64,000 nucleotides of DNA from CAIYPG01 sp903864555 (GTDB taxonomy: Bacteria; Pseudomonadota; Gammaproteobacteria; Burkholderiales; SG8-39), in NCBI GenBank assembly GCA_947474715.1, contig CANJJT010000001.1:124001-188000 (forward strand), in the 5' to 3' direction. Position 1 is the stretch's first letter; every line of letters begins with the position of its first letter. The notes beneath the pieces are model-generated. The model ran no database searches. It worked only from the letters and a program-made list of their open reading frames with translations, and was not told the origin of the DNA. Below, one piece after another: positions 32,953 to 41,720 of the stretch. The translations under genes were made by a program, and so were the position numbers.

Positions 32953-34824
32953 ATGCATGTTCTTTATGAGGAGAACGGCGGCTTCAAGGCAGGCACCGTG
33001 CTTGCCGAGAGCGACGCCTCCCTGCAGGTCGAGGCGCCCCATGGCAAGCGCAGCAAGATCAAATCTGCTGCGGTGATGCTGCGCTTTGACAGCCCCGGAC
33101 CAGCCGAACTATTGAGCGAGGCGGAGTCATCGGCCGGACAGATCGACGTGCACTTCCTGTGGGAATGCTGCGGCGAGGCCGAGTTTGCCCATGGCGACCT
33201 TGCGCGCGAGTATTGCGGCAGGACCCCTACCGCGGTGGAGGCGGCGGGTATCCTGCTCAAGCTGCATTCAGCGCCCATGTATTTCTACCGCAAGGGCAAG
33301 GGCCGTTACCGTGCCGCCCCGGCCGACATTCTCAAGGCGGCCCTGGCCGGGCAGGAGAAGAAGCGTCGTATCCAGGAACAGATAGACCAGTGGTCAGGCG
33401 AACTATGTGCGCATCACCTGCCCGAAGGGTGGGACTCCCTGCTGCCCGAATTGCTCTACCGGCTAGATCGCAACAAGCCAGAGACCAAGGCGCTGGAGCA
33501 TGCCTGCCAACAGCTTGGATTGTCTCCGGCGCGTGTGCTGGAGGCCTGTGGTGCGCTTGCCTCGACCCATGACTACCATCTCGGACGTTTCCTGTTTGAA
33601 TGTTTTCCGGAGGGCACCACCTTTGCCGGGGATCTGCACATTGAGCGGTCTGTGGCGCTGCCCATGGAGCTCCCCGAGGCCGCCGTCGCGGCCTTCAGCC
33701 TGGATGACGCCGGCACCACGGAAATCGACGATGCCTTCTCGGTGACCGCCATGCCCGATGGACGGACACGTGTCGGCATCCACATCGCTGCGCCTGCCCT
33801 GGGATTTACGCCCGGCACGCCGCTGGACCTGCAGGCTGCCCGGGCACGTCTGTCCACCGTGTACTTCCCTGGCAACAAGATCACCATGTTGCCGGTACCG
33901 GTCATCCGTGATTTTTCGCTGGCAGAGGGTGGTTCGCATCCAGCGGTGTCGCTGTATGTCGATCTGGCCGCGGAGACCCTGGCCATCGAGAACTTTCACT
34001 CCGTGGTGGAGCGGGTACCCATCGTGGCCAATCTGCGCCATCACAACACGGAAGTGCTGGATCAGGCTTTTGTCGAGGGCCGCGTTCCCGATGATGTGCC
34101 CTATGCCACCGAGTTGAACCTGCTGTGGCGTTTTGCCCTGACCCTGGAGGCAGGTCGTGGAAAGCAGGCCAACCAGCAGGAGCGGCCCGAATACAACTTT
34201 GTCGTGGAGAGCGACCGGGTGCAGATCCTGCCGCGCCGCCGCGGCGCGCCCATGGACAAACTCGTGGCCGAGCTTATGGTGCTGGCCAACAGTACCTGGG
34301 GCAAACTGCTTGACGAGAATGAGGTGGCCGCAATCTACCGCGTGCAATCCAGCGGGAAAGTGCGCATGACCACTGGCGCTGCACCCCACCAGGGCCTGGG
34401 TGTCAGTCATTACGCCTGGTCCAGCTCGCCGCTGCGGCGCTATGTCGACCTGGTCAACCAATGGCAACTGCTTGCCCTGCTGTCCGGGGAGGCGGCGCCG
34501 TTTCGCTGCAACTCGGCCGAACTGCTGTCGGCCATCTCCGACTTCGAGGCAACCTATGCCACCTATGGCGATTTCCAGCGCCAGATGGAAAACTACTGGT
34601 GTCTGCGCTGGCTGCTGCAGGAAAAGCCGGCGTCCCTCACGGGGGAAGTGCTGCGTGAAAGCCTGGTCCGCATTGACGGCATGCCCTATGTTGCCCGTGT
34701 GCCGTCCCTGCCCGAGCTTCCCTCGGGCAGTCGTGTCGAGCTGGAAGTCAGCCATGTCGATGTGCTTGAGCTCAGCCTGTCCTGCCAGTTCAAAAGGCAT
34801 CTGGAAATCACGCCGACCAGTTGA
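32953..34824 (+). CDS. RNase II/RNB-family 3'-5' exoribonuclease
   Basis: A 623-residue protein with the RNB catalytic domain in its second half: FSLDDAGTTEIDDAFSV (about residues 248-264) supplies the metal-binding aspartates, followed by VGIHIAAP and the LPVPVIRDFSL region. C-terminal parts match the Tyr/Arg-rich substrate channel (YAWSSSPLRRYVDLVNQ, about 485-501). The N-terminal third is a winged-helix-type region seen in betaproteobacterial RNB proteins rather than the two cold-shock domains of E. coli RNase II. Whether it is processive like RNase R is unknown. Confidence 0.9.
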   Translation: MHVLYEENGGFKAGTVLAESDASLQVEAPHGKRSKIKSAAVMLRFDSPGPAELLSEAESSAGQIDVHFLWECCGEAEFAHGDLAREYCGRTPTAVEAAGILLKLHSAPMYFYRKGKGRYRAAPADILKAALAGQEKKRRIQEQIDQWSGELCAHHLPEGWDSLLPELLYRLDRNKPETKALEHACQQLGLSPARVLEACGALASTHDYHLGRFLFECFPEGTTFAGDLHIERSVALPMELPEAAVAAFSLDDAGTTEIDDAFSVTAMPDGRTRVGIHIAAPALGFTPGTPLDLQAARARLSTVYFPGNKITMLPVPVIRDFSLAEGGSHPAVSLYVDLAAETLAIENFHSVVERVPIVANLRHHNTEVLDQAFVEGRVPDDVPYATELNLLWRFALTLEAGRGKQANQQERPEYNFVVESDRVQILPRRRGAPMDKLVAELMVLANSTWGKLLDENEVAAIYRVQSSGKVRMTTGAAPHQGLGVSHYAWSSSPLRRYVDLVNQWQLLALLSGEAAPFRCNSAELLSAISDFEATYATYGDFQRQMENYWCLRWLLQEKPASLTGEVLRESLVRIDGMPYVARVPSLPELPSGSRVELEVSHVDVLELSLSCQFKRHLEITPTS

Positions 34825-34870
34825 GAAAGACCACGAGAAAACGCGTAGAATCAACTGATTCAAAAGGACT

Positions 34871-35803
34871 TTGAAAGCCTTCGTGAAATTGCTGCTGGAC
34901 GCTTTCCCGCATCGCGCCCTGATGACATGGGGGCCGTTCGCAAAGCTTGACCGCTCTCAACGGATACTGGCTGTGGCGCTTCTGGTGTCCGTGCTGCTGC
35001 ATGCCGTGGTGCTGTCCATCCATTTCCAGTTTCCGGATACCCTGCGCAAGCTCACCACGGCCCCACCTTTGGAAGTCGTGCTGGTGAACGCCAAGCATCG
35101 TAACCGCCCGGTCAATCCCGATGTGCTGGCCCAGGCCAATCTCGACGGCGGGGGCAATACCGATGAGAACCGTCGTGCGCGTACCCCGCTGCCGGTGCTG
35201 CGCAGCGAGGAGCGCGGGGATGACGTGCAGCGCACCGCGCGTCGGGTGCAGGAACTGGAGGACATGCAGCGCCAGCTGCTCACCCAGATGAAGCCGTCCC
35301 CCGAGGGGGTGGCACAGAACAATTCCGTGCCGCGTCCGCAGGCCGAGCCTGAGCAACGCGTTTCCGGCAGGGACCTGGCCACGCGCGCCCTCGCCAACAT
35401 TCATCGTGAAGCCCAGATCGCGCGCGACGTCGAGGAATACAACAAGCGCCCACGCAAGCAGTTTGTCGGCGCGCGTGCCGCCGAGTACCGATTTGCACAG
35501 TATGCCGACGACTGGCGGCAGAAGGTCGAGCGTGTGGGCAACCTCAATTATCCCGGCGAAGCGCGTGGCCGAATCTATGGCAGCCTGCAGCTTGCCGTGA
35601 GCATCCGCTCCGACGGCAGCGTCGATTCCATCGAGATCCTGCGCCCTTCAGGTTCTCCGGTGCTGGACCGGGCGGCCGAGCGCATTGTGCGCATGGCTTC
35701 GCCCTATGCCGCTTTCCCTGGTGATATCCGCAAGGACACTGACATCCTCATCATCACAAGGACCTGGCGCTTTGCCCCGGGTGATCAGCTCCATGGGGAG
35801 TAA
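34871..35803 (+). CDS. TonB-like energy-transducer family protein
   Basis: A 310-residue protein with one N-terminal membrane anchor (ILAVALLVSVLLHAVVLSI, about residues 32-50), a long charged periplasmic linker with an RVQELEDMQRQLLTQM coiled-coil-like stretch, and a TonB C-terminal domain (from about 215: YADDWRQKVERVGNLNYP, then LAVSIRSDGSVDSIEILRPSG). The anchor and linker lack the Pro-Lys-rich runs of classical TonB, and no exbB/exbD is adjacent. The family sits by rnb-aroE-mtgA in related bacteria. The TTG at 34871 is tentative; ATG at 34922 is the main alternative. Confidence 0.82.
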   Translation: MKAFVKLLLDAFPHRALMTWGPFAKLDRSQRILAVALLVSVLLHAVVLSIHFQFPDTLRKLTTAPPLEVVLVNAKHRNRPVNPDVLAQANLDGGGNTDENRRARTPLPVLRSEERGDDVQRTARRVQELEDMQRQLLTQMKPSPEGVAQNNSVPRPQAEPEQRVSGRDLATRALANIHREAQIARDVEEYNKRPRKQFVGARAAEYRFAQYADDWRQKVERVGNLNYPGEARGRIYGSLQLAVSIRSDGSVDSIEILRPSGSPVLDRAAERIVRMASPYAAFPGDIRKDTDILIITRTWRFAPGDQLHGE

Positions 35804-35891
35804 GTCCGGGGGAAGGCCTGATCAGGTCCGGAACTTGAGGAAACTTGCGCTTACCCGAAGGGGGCGGTACTCAGGGGCCATGACCCCTTGG

Positions 35892-36599
35892 TCAGTGGCC
35901 CTGGACCACCACCCGCGTCCGCTTGGCGGTCTGGCGGTCAGCTGGCAGTGAAAAACGGCGCTGCGCGTAATCAAGCAGCAAAGCCGTGCAACGTTCCGCA
36001 TCCAGTTCGCCGGTATCGAGGCGCAGCTCCGGCTGTAGCGGTGCCTCGTAGGGGTCGCCAATACCGGTGAAAGCCGGGATCAGCCCGTTGCGTGCCTTGC
36101 GATAGAGCTGTTTCGGGTCGCGTGCTTCGCAGACTTCCAGCGGCGTGCAGAGGTGGATCTCGTGGAACGCTGCTTCGAGCCGGGTGCGCAGGCGCTCCCG
36201 GCTGTCCCGGTACGGTGAGATGAAGGCGGCAATCACGATGTAGCCGGTGCCGGCAAACAGTGCGGCTACCTCACCGGCCCGACGCACGTTCTCGCGGCGG
36301 TCGGCTTCGGAAAATCCGAGATCGGCGTTCAGCGTCTCGCGCAACAAATCTCCATCCAGGATGAAACTGCGCCAACCTCGTTGCATCAGCGCGGCGTGCA
36401 GGCAGCCTGCCAGCGTGCTCTTTCCGGAGCCGGACAATCCGGTCATCCAGAGCACGCCGCCCAGATGCCGCGCAGGGCCGGTGCCGGACTGCTGCGGGAC
36501 CGCCGGATCGGCAATGTTTCTCTTGCTGTGGTCGTGCCGCTGTGAGCTTCTCTGCCTTCCCGTCCCGGGCATGGCGATGTTGCTGCGGTTTACCTGCAT
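35892..36599 (-). CDS. cysC: Adenylylsulfate (APS) kinase
   Basis: A 235-residue APS kinase making PAPS from APS and ATP. The Walker A GLSGSGKSTLAG is near residues 54-65; FILDGDLLRETLNADLGFS (about 78-96), RRENVRRAGEVAALF and FISPYRDSRERLR (about 126-138) are the expected substrate and lid motifs, with KARNGLIPAFTGIGDPYEAP near the end. It has a non-conserved N-terminal extension of about 40 residues. The start at 36599 follows GGAGGAACC and overlaps the sulfotransferase gene by 10 bases, so the pair forms a small operon that makes and uses PAPS. Confidence 0.93.
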   Translation of the reverse strand: MQVNRSNIAMPGTGRQRSSQRHDHSKRNIADPAVPQQSGTGPARHLGGVLWMTGLSGSGKSTLAGCLHAALMQRGWRSFILDGDLLRETLNADLGFSEADRRENVRRAGEVAALFAGTGYIVIAAFISPYRDSRERLRTRLEAAFHEIHLCTPLEVCEARDPKQLYRKARNGLIPAFTGIGDPYEAPLQPELRLDTGELDAERCTALLLDYAQRRFSLPADRQTAKRTRVVVQGH

Positions 36600-37279
36600 G
36601 GTTCCTCCGCGTCGTAGCCCAGCAATGCACATTCGGGCATGGATGAAAGCTGTTGTGCCAGAGGGTCTGGCAGATGGCGCCGCGATTGTCCCGCCTTGCT
36701 CACGAAGGCCTGCGATGTCTGCCAGGCACGAAAGGCGGCATGGTCACTGCGCCCGGGTTCTGTCTGTGGCCGTTCGCCGGCAAAGCGGATTGGCGCATAG
36801 CGTGACTCGGTGCGCACGATGTCCTCGTGCCAGGCGAGCCCCAGCCAGCCCATGAGGGATCGCATCGCCTGGTAGTCATCCCTGAACAGGTCCTCATACC
36901 GGACGAAGCAGTGCCGGTCCGACGAGGGCCTGTCCAGCAGGAAGCGGGCATATCGTTGCCAGGCTGCAGGTGAATGATCGGCTGGGAGGGCGCCATCGAA
37001 GCGCTGACACAGCGAGCCAAAGGCATCGAAAGGACTGCGCAGGATGTAGATCACCCGGTGCGCGTTGGTGGCGGTCTCCACATCATGGAAAGGCCACTTG
37101 AAGACGACATGGCGCTTGCCTGAATAGCGGCGCGGCAACAGGCGTCGCAGCAGACGGTCGTCCCGCGTGTAGCGCCGCGTCTCGCTGGCAAAATGATCAA
37201 GGACGTCGGGATGATTGCCGACCAGTTTTCTGAGTATGCTGGTTCCCGAGTGGGGGAAGCCGGCGATGAGAATGCGCAT
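36590..37279 (-). CDS. Sulfotransferase (PAPS-dependent)
   Basis: A 229-residue P-loop sulfotransferase. The 5'-phosphosulfate-binding loop GFPHSGTSILRKL (about residues 7-19) and the 3'-phosphate motif YILRSPFDAFGS (about 79-90) are in the expected order. WQRYARFLLD and YEDLFRDD (about 128-135) resemble carbohydrate/aminoglycan-type sulfotransferases. It would transfer sulfate from PAPS to an unidentified acceptor. Co-operonic with cysC. The pair lies on the opposite strand between tonB and aroE, which looks like an insertion into an otherwise plus-strand block. Confidence 0.85.
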   Translation of the reverse strand: MRILIAGFPHSGTSILRKLVGNHPDVLDHFASETRRYTRDDRLLRRLLPRRYSGKRHVVFKWPFHDVETATNAHRVIYILRSPFDAFGSLCQRFDGALPADHSPAAWQRYARFLLDRPSSDRHCFVRYEDLFRDDYQAMRSLMGWLGLAWHEDIVRTESRYAPIRFAGERPQTEPGRSDHAAFRAWQTSQAFVSKAGQSRRHLPDPLAQQLSSMPECALLGYDAEEPCR

Positions 37280-37450
37280 TCCGTGACCTGATACCAATGG
37301 CATACTTCGAATCTACCAATAGAAAACAGTCGTGCATCGGGGTTCATGTGATGGGATGTAACTTATTTAACGTTTTGGTCGCGGTTGGCCGTGGTGGCGC
37401 GTTCCATTCTGTCGGGAGATCGCGACACGCCCGGCCTCCGCTTATCTGCC

Positions 37451-38266
37451 ATGACTGACCGGTACGCCGTGATCGGCCATCCCGTGTCGCATTCGATGTC
37501 GCCGCAGATCCACGCGGCCTTTGCGCTTGCCACGCAGCAGGACATGCACTACGAACGCCTGCTCGCACCGCTCGATGGATTTGCCGCAACGGTCCGGGAT
37601 TTCCGCGCCCACGGCGGTTGCGGCGCCAACGTCACCCTGCCGTTCAAGCAGGAGGCGTTCGCCCTGTGTGAAAGCCTGTCGGCGCGTGCCCGCAGCGCCG
37701 GTGCGGTGAATACCCTTTACTGGGACAAGGATGCGTTGCATGGGGACAACACCGATGGCGCAGGCCTTGTCCATGACCTGATAGGCAATCTCGGGCAAGT
37801 CCTGAAGTCCGCCCGGGTCCTGCTGGTGGGTGCAGGCGGTGCGTCGCGCGGCGTGCTGCTGCCCTTGCTGGCGGAGCAGCCGGCAGGCGTGGTGATCGCC
37901 AACCGTACGGAAGCGAAAGCCAGGGAACTGGCTGAAGCACATGCCGGTGCCAGGGCCGCCACATTCACTGCGCTGGCTGGTGAACGTTTCGATGTCGTCA
38001 TCAATGCCACCTCCGCCAGCCTGGGCGGCGAACTGCCACCGCTGCCGGAAGGACTCTTCGGCCACGGCAGCCTGGCTTACGACATGATGTACGGCAAGGG
38101 CGACACCCCCTTTCTTGCCTGGGCTGGCCGCCATGGTGCCACCCGTCTCGCTGACGGCCTGGGCATGCTGGTGGAGCAGGCGGCGGAAGCCTTTTTCCTC
38201 TGGCGTGGCGTTCGTCCGGACACCGCGCCGGTGCTGGCTGCCCTGAGACAGGCCACCGGGGCATGA
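37451..38266 (+). CDS. aroE: Shikimate 5-dehydrogenase
   Basis: A 271-residue NADP-dependent enzyme of the shikimate pathway. Substrate-site IGHPVSHSMSPQIH (about residues 7-20), NVTLPFKQEA with the catalytic Lys (about 61-70), NTDGAGLVHDL (about 103-113), cofactor loop VGAGGASRGVLLPL (about 129-142) with NRTEAKA, and the C-terminal YGKGDTPFL and DGLGMLVEQAA are all present. ATG at 37451 is preferred over upstream in-frame options. Its stop overlaps the mtgA start as ATGA. Confidence 0.96.
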   Translation: MTDRYAVIGHPVSHSMSPQIHAAFALATQQDMHYERLLAPLDGFAATVRDFRAHGGCGANVTLPFKQEAFALCESLSARARSAGAVNTLYWDKDALHGDNTDGAGLVHDLIGNLGQVLKSARVLLVGAGGASRGVLLPLLAEQPAGVVIANRTEAKARELAEAHAGARAATFTALAGERFDVVINATSASLGGELPPLPEGLFGHGSLAYDMMYGKGDTPFLAWAGRHGATRLADGLGMLVEQAAEAFFLWRGVRPDTAPVLAALRQATGA

Positions 38267-38967
38267 AATTCCTGCGTCGGGTGTGGCGGTGGTTTTGCTA
38301 TGCGCTGCTGGCGCTGATTGCCGTACTCATCCTGGTGCAGTGCTGGTTTCTGATGCACATCGTCTACTGGAAGTACGCCTCACCCGGGAGCACCAGTTTC
38401 ATGCAGACACGCCTGTCGCAGCTGCAGGCGAAGAACGAGAAGGCTACCCTCAAGTATGTGTGGGTCGACTACAACCGCATTTCCACCCAGCTCAAGCGCG
38501 CCATCATTGCCGCTGAAGACATGAAGTTTGTCGATCACGAGGGATTCGACTGGGAGGGCATACAGCGCGCCATCGAGAAAAACCAGAAAAAGGGCAAGGC
38601 CGTGGCCGGGGGCTCGACCATCACCCAGCAGCTGGCGAAAAACCTCTTTCTTTCCGGCGAGCGTAGTTATCTTCGCAAGGGTCAGGAAGCCGTCATCACG
38701 CTGATGCTGGAACTGGTACTGGACAAGCGCCGCATCCTCGAGCTCTATCTCAATGTGGCGGAGTGGGGTGTGGGAGTCTTTGGTGCAGAAGCGGCGGCAC
38801 GCCATTACTACGGCAGTAGCGCCGCCGCGCTCAATCCCGACCAGGCATCACGGCTGGCGGCCATGCTGCCGCGCCCGCAGTTCTATGACCGCAATCGCGG
38901 CTCGGCCTATCTTGCCGGCTACGCCGAGCGGATACAGGGGCGCATGGGGGACGCGCAACTGCCCTGA
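38263..38967 (+). CDS. mtgA: Monofunctional biosynthetic peptidoglycan transglycosylase
   Basis: A 234-residue GT51 enzyme with one N-terminal membrane helix (about residues 9-32). The active-site glutamate is in IAAEDMKFVDHEGFDW (about 85-100), followed by GGSTITQQLAKNLFL (about 118-132), RKGQEAVITLMLE and LELYLNVAEWG (about 160-170). It polymerises lipid II glycan strands without a transpeptidase domain. Overlaps aroE by four bases. Confidence 0.95.
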   Translation: MKFLRRVWRWFCYALLALIAVLILVQCWFLMHIVYWKYASPGSTSFMQTRLSQLQAKNEKATLKYVWVDYNRISTQLKRAIIAAEDMKFVDHEGFDWEGIQRAIEKNQKKGKAVAGGSTITQQLAKNLFLSGERSYLRKGQEAVITLMLELVLDKRRILELYLNVAEWGVGVFGAEAAARHYYGSSAAALNPDQASRLAAMLPRPQFYDRNRGSAYLAGYAERIQGRMGDAQLP

Positions 38968-39341
38968 GGGCTTGGGACTGGAAGCCGGGCGGGGATTGCC
39001 AGGAGGTCGCACAGGACGGTTGCCGGGCCGGGCCGGGCGGCAGCTTCCCTTTCGCCCCTGTTGTTTTCCATGAGCAGTTTCATGGAGGCCACGAAATTTT
39101 TATCGGCTTCTGACGCCGGCCTTCCAATTTGTATCCAAGTGTTTCCGTTTGCTTAGACGCAACAAATGCACACAACTTTGCTGTAGCAGTCATATCGTTT
39201 CCGGCATGATGCGATGGATCATGCAAATGGGGAATGGCAGGGAGCCATGCCCCCTTTTACGTCCACGCATCGGATGAAACACTGCTCGCGCTCACCGTGG
39301 AAACGTAATGAGTGTTTGCCTATATCTCTCGGGAGGTAGTC
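38968..39341. other. Intergenic region between mtgA and the histidine phosphatase gene
   Basis: No gene is supported here. The left part is GC-rich; the right part (from about 39090) is AT-richer and is probably the promoter/leader of the next gene. It carries the hairpin described separately. Confidence 0.5.
39229..39258 (+). terminator. Terminator-like hairpin upstream of the histidine phosphatase gene
   Basis: GGGG...ATGGC pairs with GCCAT...CCCC (one internal mismatch, AGGGA loop), followed by CTTTTA. It could end readthrough from mtgA or act as a leader attenuator, since it lies about 85 bases before the next start codon. Confidence 0.4.
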
Positions 39342-40058
39342 ATGAATCACTCAAATCTGCAACGTCGCCGGCTCCTGGCCGGTCTGGTCTGTGTACCTGC
39401 CATGTTCGGATCGGCCTTGGCCCAGACGGTCATTCCACAAGCTGTGCGTCGGCCTGGCGACGGGATTCCGGTGAATCGCCCTGACGCACAGGGGCGCACA
39501 AAGACCTGGAGCAAGCTGCCCATGCCGGAACTGGTGCGTGCCCTGCAGGCAGGCGGTTATGCCGTGATCTTCCGGCACGGGCGCACCGACTGGCGCACCA
39601 GCGACCAGTTACCCCAGTCAAGCTTTGGTGATCGCCGCACCCAGCGCAATTTGTCCGAGGAGGGCCGCGAGCAGGGCCGCAAGACAGGCGAGGCATTCCG
39701 TGCGGTGGGCGTCGTGTTCGGAGAGGTCTACAGCAGCCCCTACTTCCGCACTCGCGATTTTGCAGAGCTGGTCACCGGGCGGGAGCCTGTTGTGACCTTC
39801 AAGCTGCTGGGCTATGACCAAACCGGTATCAACGGGCATCGGGAACTGCTGAGCACGTTGCCGAAGCCCGGCACCAACACCTTTCTGTCGGGGCACCAGT
39901 TCGCAGTCACGGAGATGGGCTTTGTGCGCATGAACGAACTGGAAGAAGGTTCCTGCCTGGTGTTCAAGCCGAATGGCGACGCGCAGCGCCTGGACATGGT
40001 GGCACATCTGAGTCACGCCGACCTGCTGGCTCTGCCGACGGTGGCCGTTCATCCTTAG
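39342..40058 (+). CDS. Exported histidine phosphatase-family protein
   Basis: A 238-residue protein whose N-terminus (NLQRRRLLAGLVCVPAMFG, about residues 4-22) is a signal peptide with a possible twin-arginine motif, cut near ALAQ. The histidine phosphatase motif IFRHGRTDW is at about residues 74-82, and the second-half GHQFAVTEM (about 185-193) supplies the usual second His. The protein would hydrolyse or sense phosphate esters in the periplasm. The start at 39342 follows GGGAGGTAGTC. The next gene starts 30 bases later, and both encode exported proteins. Confidence 0.83.
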   Translation: MNHSNLQRRRLLAGLVCVPAMFGSALAQTVIPQAVRRPGDGIPVNRPDAQGRTKTWSKLPMPELVRALQAGGYAVIFRHGRTDWRTSDQLPQSSFGDRRTQRNLSEEGREQGRKTGEAFRAVGVVFGEVYSSPYFRTRDFAELVTGREPVVTFKLLGYDQTGINGHRELLSTLPKPGTNTFLSGHQFAVTEMGFVRMNELEEGSCLVFKPNGDAQRLDMVAHLSHADLLALPTVAVHP

Positions 40059-40088
40059 CTGCACAGCGTCCGCCTGCCTGCCGCAATC

Positions 40089-41627
40089 ATGGATCGCAAT
40101 CATCAGATGCATCGTTTGATTCAATGCCATCGGTTGCTGGCCGGACTTGTTGCCATGCTGGCCCTGCTTGGCGCCAGTGTTGCCAAGGCCCAGCAGGTCG
40201 AGGTCGGTCCAGGCAGTGCTGCACTGGTGGCAATCACAGTCGCTGCCACCCGGTCTGGCAGTGCTCAGCTGATGCTGTCCTGGCGCCAGAGCTGGCGTGA
40301 CGCAGCTGGAGCGCCGCGTGGTAACCACGACGGGGTGTGGCTGTTCGCCAAGCATCAGGACAGCGCGGGCCGGTGGCAGCCGCTGCCCATCGCACAGGCT
40401 GCGGCGAGCGAAGCTTACAGGCTGGAACACCCGGAGGACCGGTTGGGCGTGTTCCTGTTTCGCGCCCGTGCCGGCAGCGGCGATTCCCGTGTCACGGTGT
40501 CATTGCAATGGACGCACGCCGATGCGCAGCGAATACGCGTTTATGCCTGGCCGATGGTGTATGTGCCCGAAGGCTCGTTCCAACTGGGTGACGGGGCAGC
40601 CTCGACGCCGGGACGCTTTCATGCCGGTGACGACGCTGCCCTGCCTTACACCGTCACCGCGCAAACCGTTGAACTGGCGCAGCGAACGGGCGCTTTGTGG
40701 GCAGAGCGTTCACGGACGCCGTTGCCCTCCGGTGCTCCGGGGCCTTCACCTTGGGACGGTGTAACGGGGGTACTGCCCTCGGTTTTCCCCAACGGCTATC
40801 GTGCCTTCTGGATACAACGCTACGAGGTGACGCAGGGGCAGTACGCTGATTTTCTCGATGCGCTCAGCCCCGCACAGGCTGCCGCGCGCGCGCCGGGCCC
40901 AGCGGACTTTCGAGGCAGTGGCCGGCCGCTGCCGGACAATTACCGCTACACAGTGATGCGTCAGAACGATCGCTGGCGCTCAGGGCAGCCGCGCTGGAGC
41001 ATGAACTGGCTGAGCTGGAGCGATGGCGCGGCGCTCGCCGACTGGGCGGGACTGCGGCCCATGACCGAGCTGGAGTTCGAAAAGGCCGCGCGCGGCGCAG
41101 CACCAGCCGTGCCAGGGGAGTACGCCTGGGGCACGACAAACATCGTCGCCATTCGCGGCTTCGACGGGATCGATGGCAGCGGCAGCGAACGCGCCCTGCC
41201 TGCCGATGCCAATACCTCCTGGTCCCCGGCGCCGAACGACCGGCCGCTGCTGGGGCCCTATGGCGCTGGTCTGTTGGCCGATCGCGCCACGCGTGAAGGG
41301 CGTGGAGAGAGCTACTGGGGGGTGGCCGATCTTTCCGGCAATCTGGTGGAAATGGCGGTGAGCGCGGGCCTGCCCTCGGGCAGGCGCTTCGTACCGTGGC
41401 ACGGCGATGGCCGCATCAGTGAATCCGGCGAGGCTGACGTGGCCGACTGGCCGCGCATCGAGCCGCGAGGGGGGGCTTTCGGAGCATTCGGCTTTGGCTA
41501 TCGCGGTGGTGATTTCTACAACCCCGAGCGTGACCTGCGCATCTCCAGTCGGAACGTGGCGACCTTTGGCGGCGCGCGCCGCCTGTTTGGCCTGGGATTC
41601 CGTGCAGTACGCAGTGTGATGGACTGA
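40089..41627 (+). CDS. Exported SUMF1/formylglycine-generating-enzyme-fold protein lacking cysteines
   Basis: A 512-residue secreted protein (signal peptide to about residue 34, cut near AKAQ). Residues about 35-155 form an unassigned beta-rich domain. From about 157 (MVYVPEGSFQLGD) a formylglycine-generating-enzyme-sulfatase fold follows: AFWIQRYEVTQGQYADFL (about 238-255), MNWLSWSDGAALADWAGL (about 305-322), MTELEFEKAARG, and the C-terminal GGDFYNPERDLRISSRN and LGFRAVR. The mature protein has no cysteine, so the copper-binding Cys pair of true formylglycine-generating enzymes is missing. A non-enzymatic or different role, perhaps binding, is likely. Confidence 0.82.
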   Translation: MDRNHQMHRLIQCHRLLAGLVAMLALLGASVAKAQQVEVGPGSAALVAITVAATRSGSAQLMLSWRQSWRDAAGAPRGNHDGVWLFAKHQDSAGRWQPLPIAQAAASEAYRLEHPEDRLGVFLFRARAGSGDSRVTVSLQWTHADAQRIRVYAWPMVYVPEGSFQLGDGAASTPGRFHAGDDAALPYTVTAQTVELAQRTGALWAERSRTPLPSGAPGPSPWDGVTGVLPSVFPNGYRAFWIQRYEVTQGQYADFLDALSPAQAAARAPGPADFRGSGRPLPDNYRYTVMRQNDRWRSGQPRWSMNWLSWSDGAALADWAGLRPMTELEFEKAARGAAPAVPGEYAWGTTNIVAIRGFDGIDGSGSERALPADANTSWSPAPNDRPLLGPYGAGLLADRATREGRGESYWGVADLSGNLVEMAVSAGLPSGRRFVPWHGDGRISESGEADVADWPRIEPRGGAFGAFGFGYRGGDFYNPERDLRISSRNVATFGGARRLFGLGFRAVRSVMD

Positions 41628-41637
41628 CAGACTTCAC

Positions 41638-41708
41638 TATTATTATCAAATATAAAAGGTATCTGTCTTCAGCAATGAGTTTATAAGAATATTATTATCA
41701 AATATAAA
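41638..41708. repeat. Two perfect 19-base direct repeats in an AT-rich gap
   Basis: TATTATTATCAAATATAAA occurs at 41638-41656 and again at 41690-41708, 52 bases apart, in a roughly 90-base AT-rich gap between two convergent genes. The function is not evident; it could be a protein-binding site or the scar of a lost insertion. Confidence 0.8.
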
Positions 41709-41720
41709 TGGCAATGTTTG

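Noticed and set aside
33463..34863. 466-codon minus-strand open frame opposite the RNB exoribonuclease gene
   Set aside because: Antisense shadow; the plus strand encodes intact catalytic motifs.
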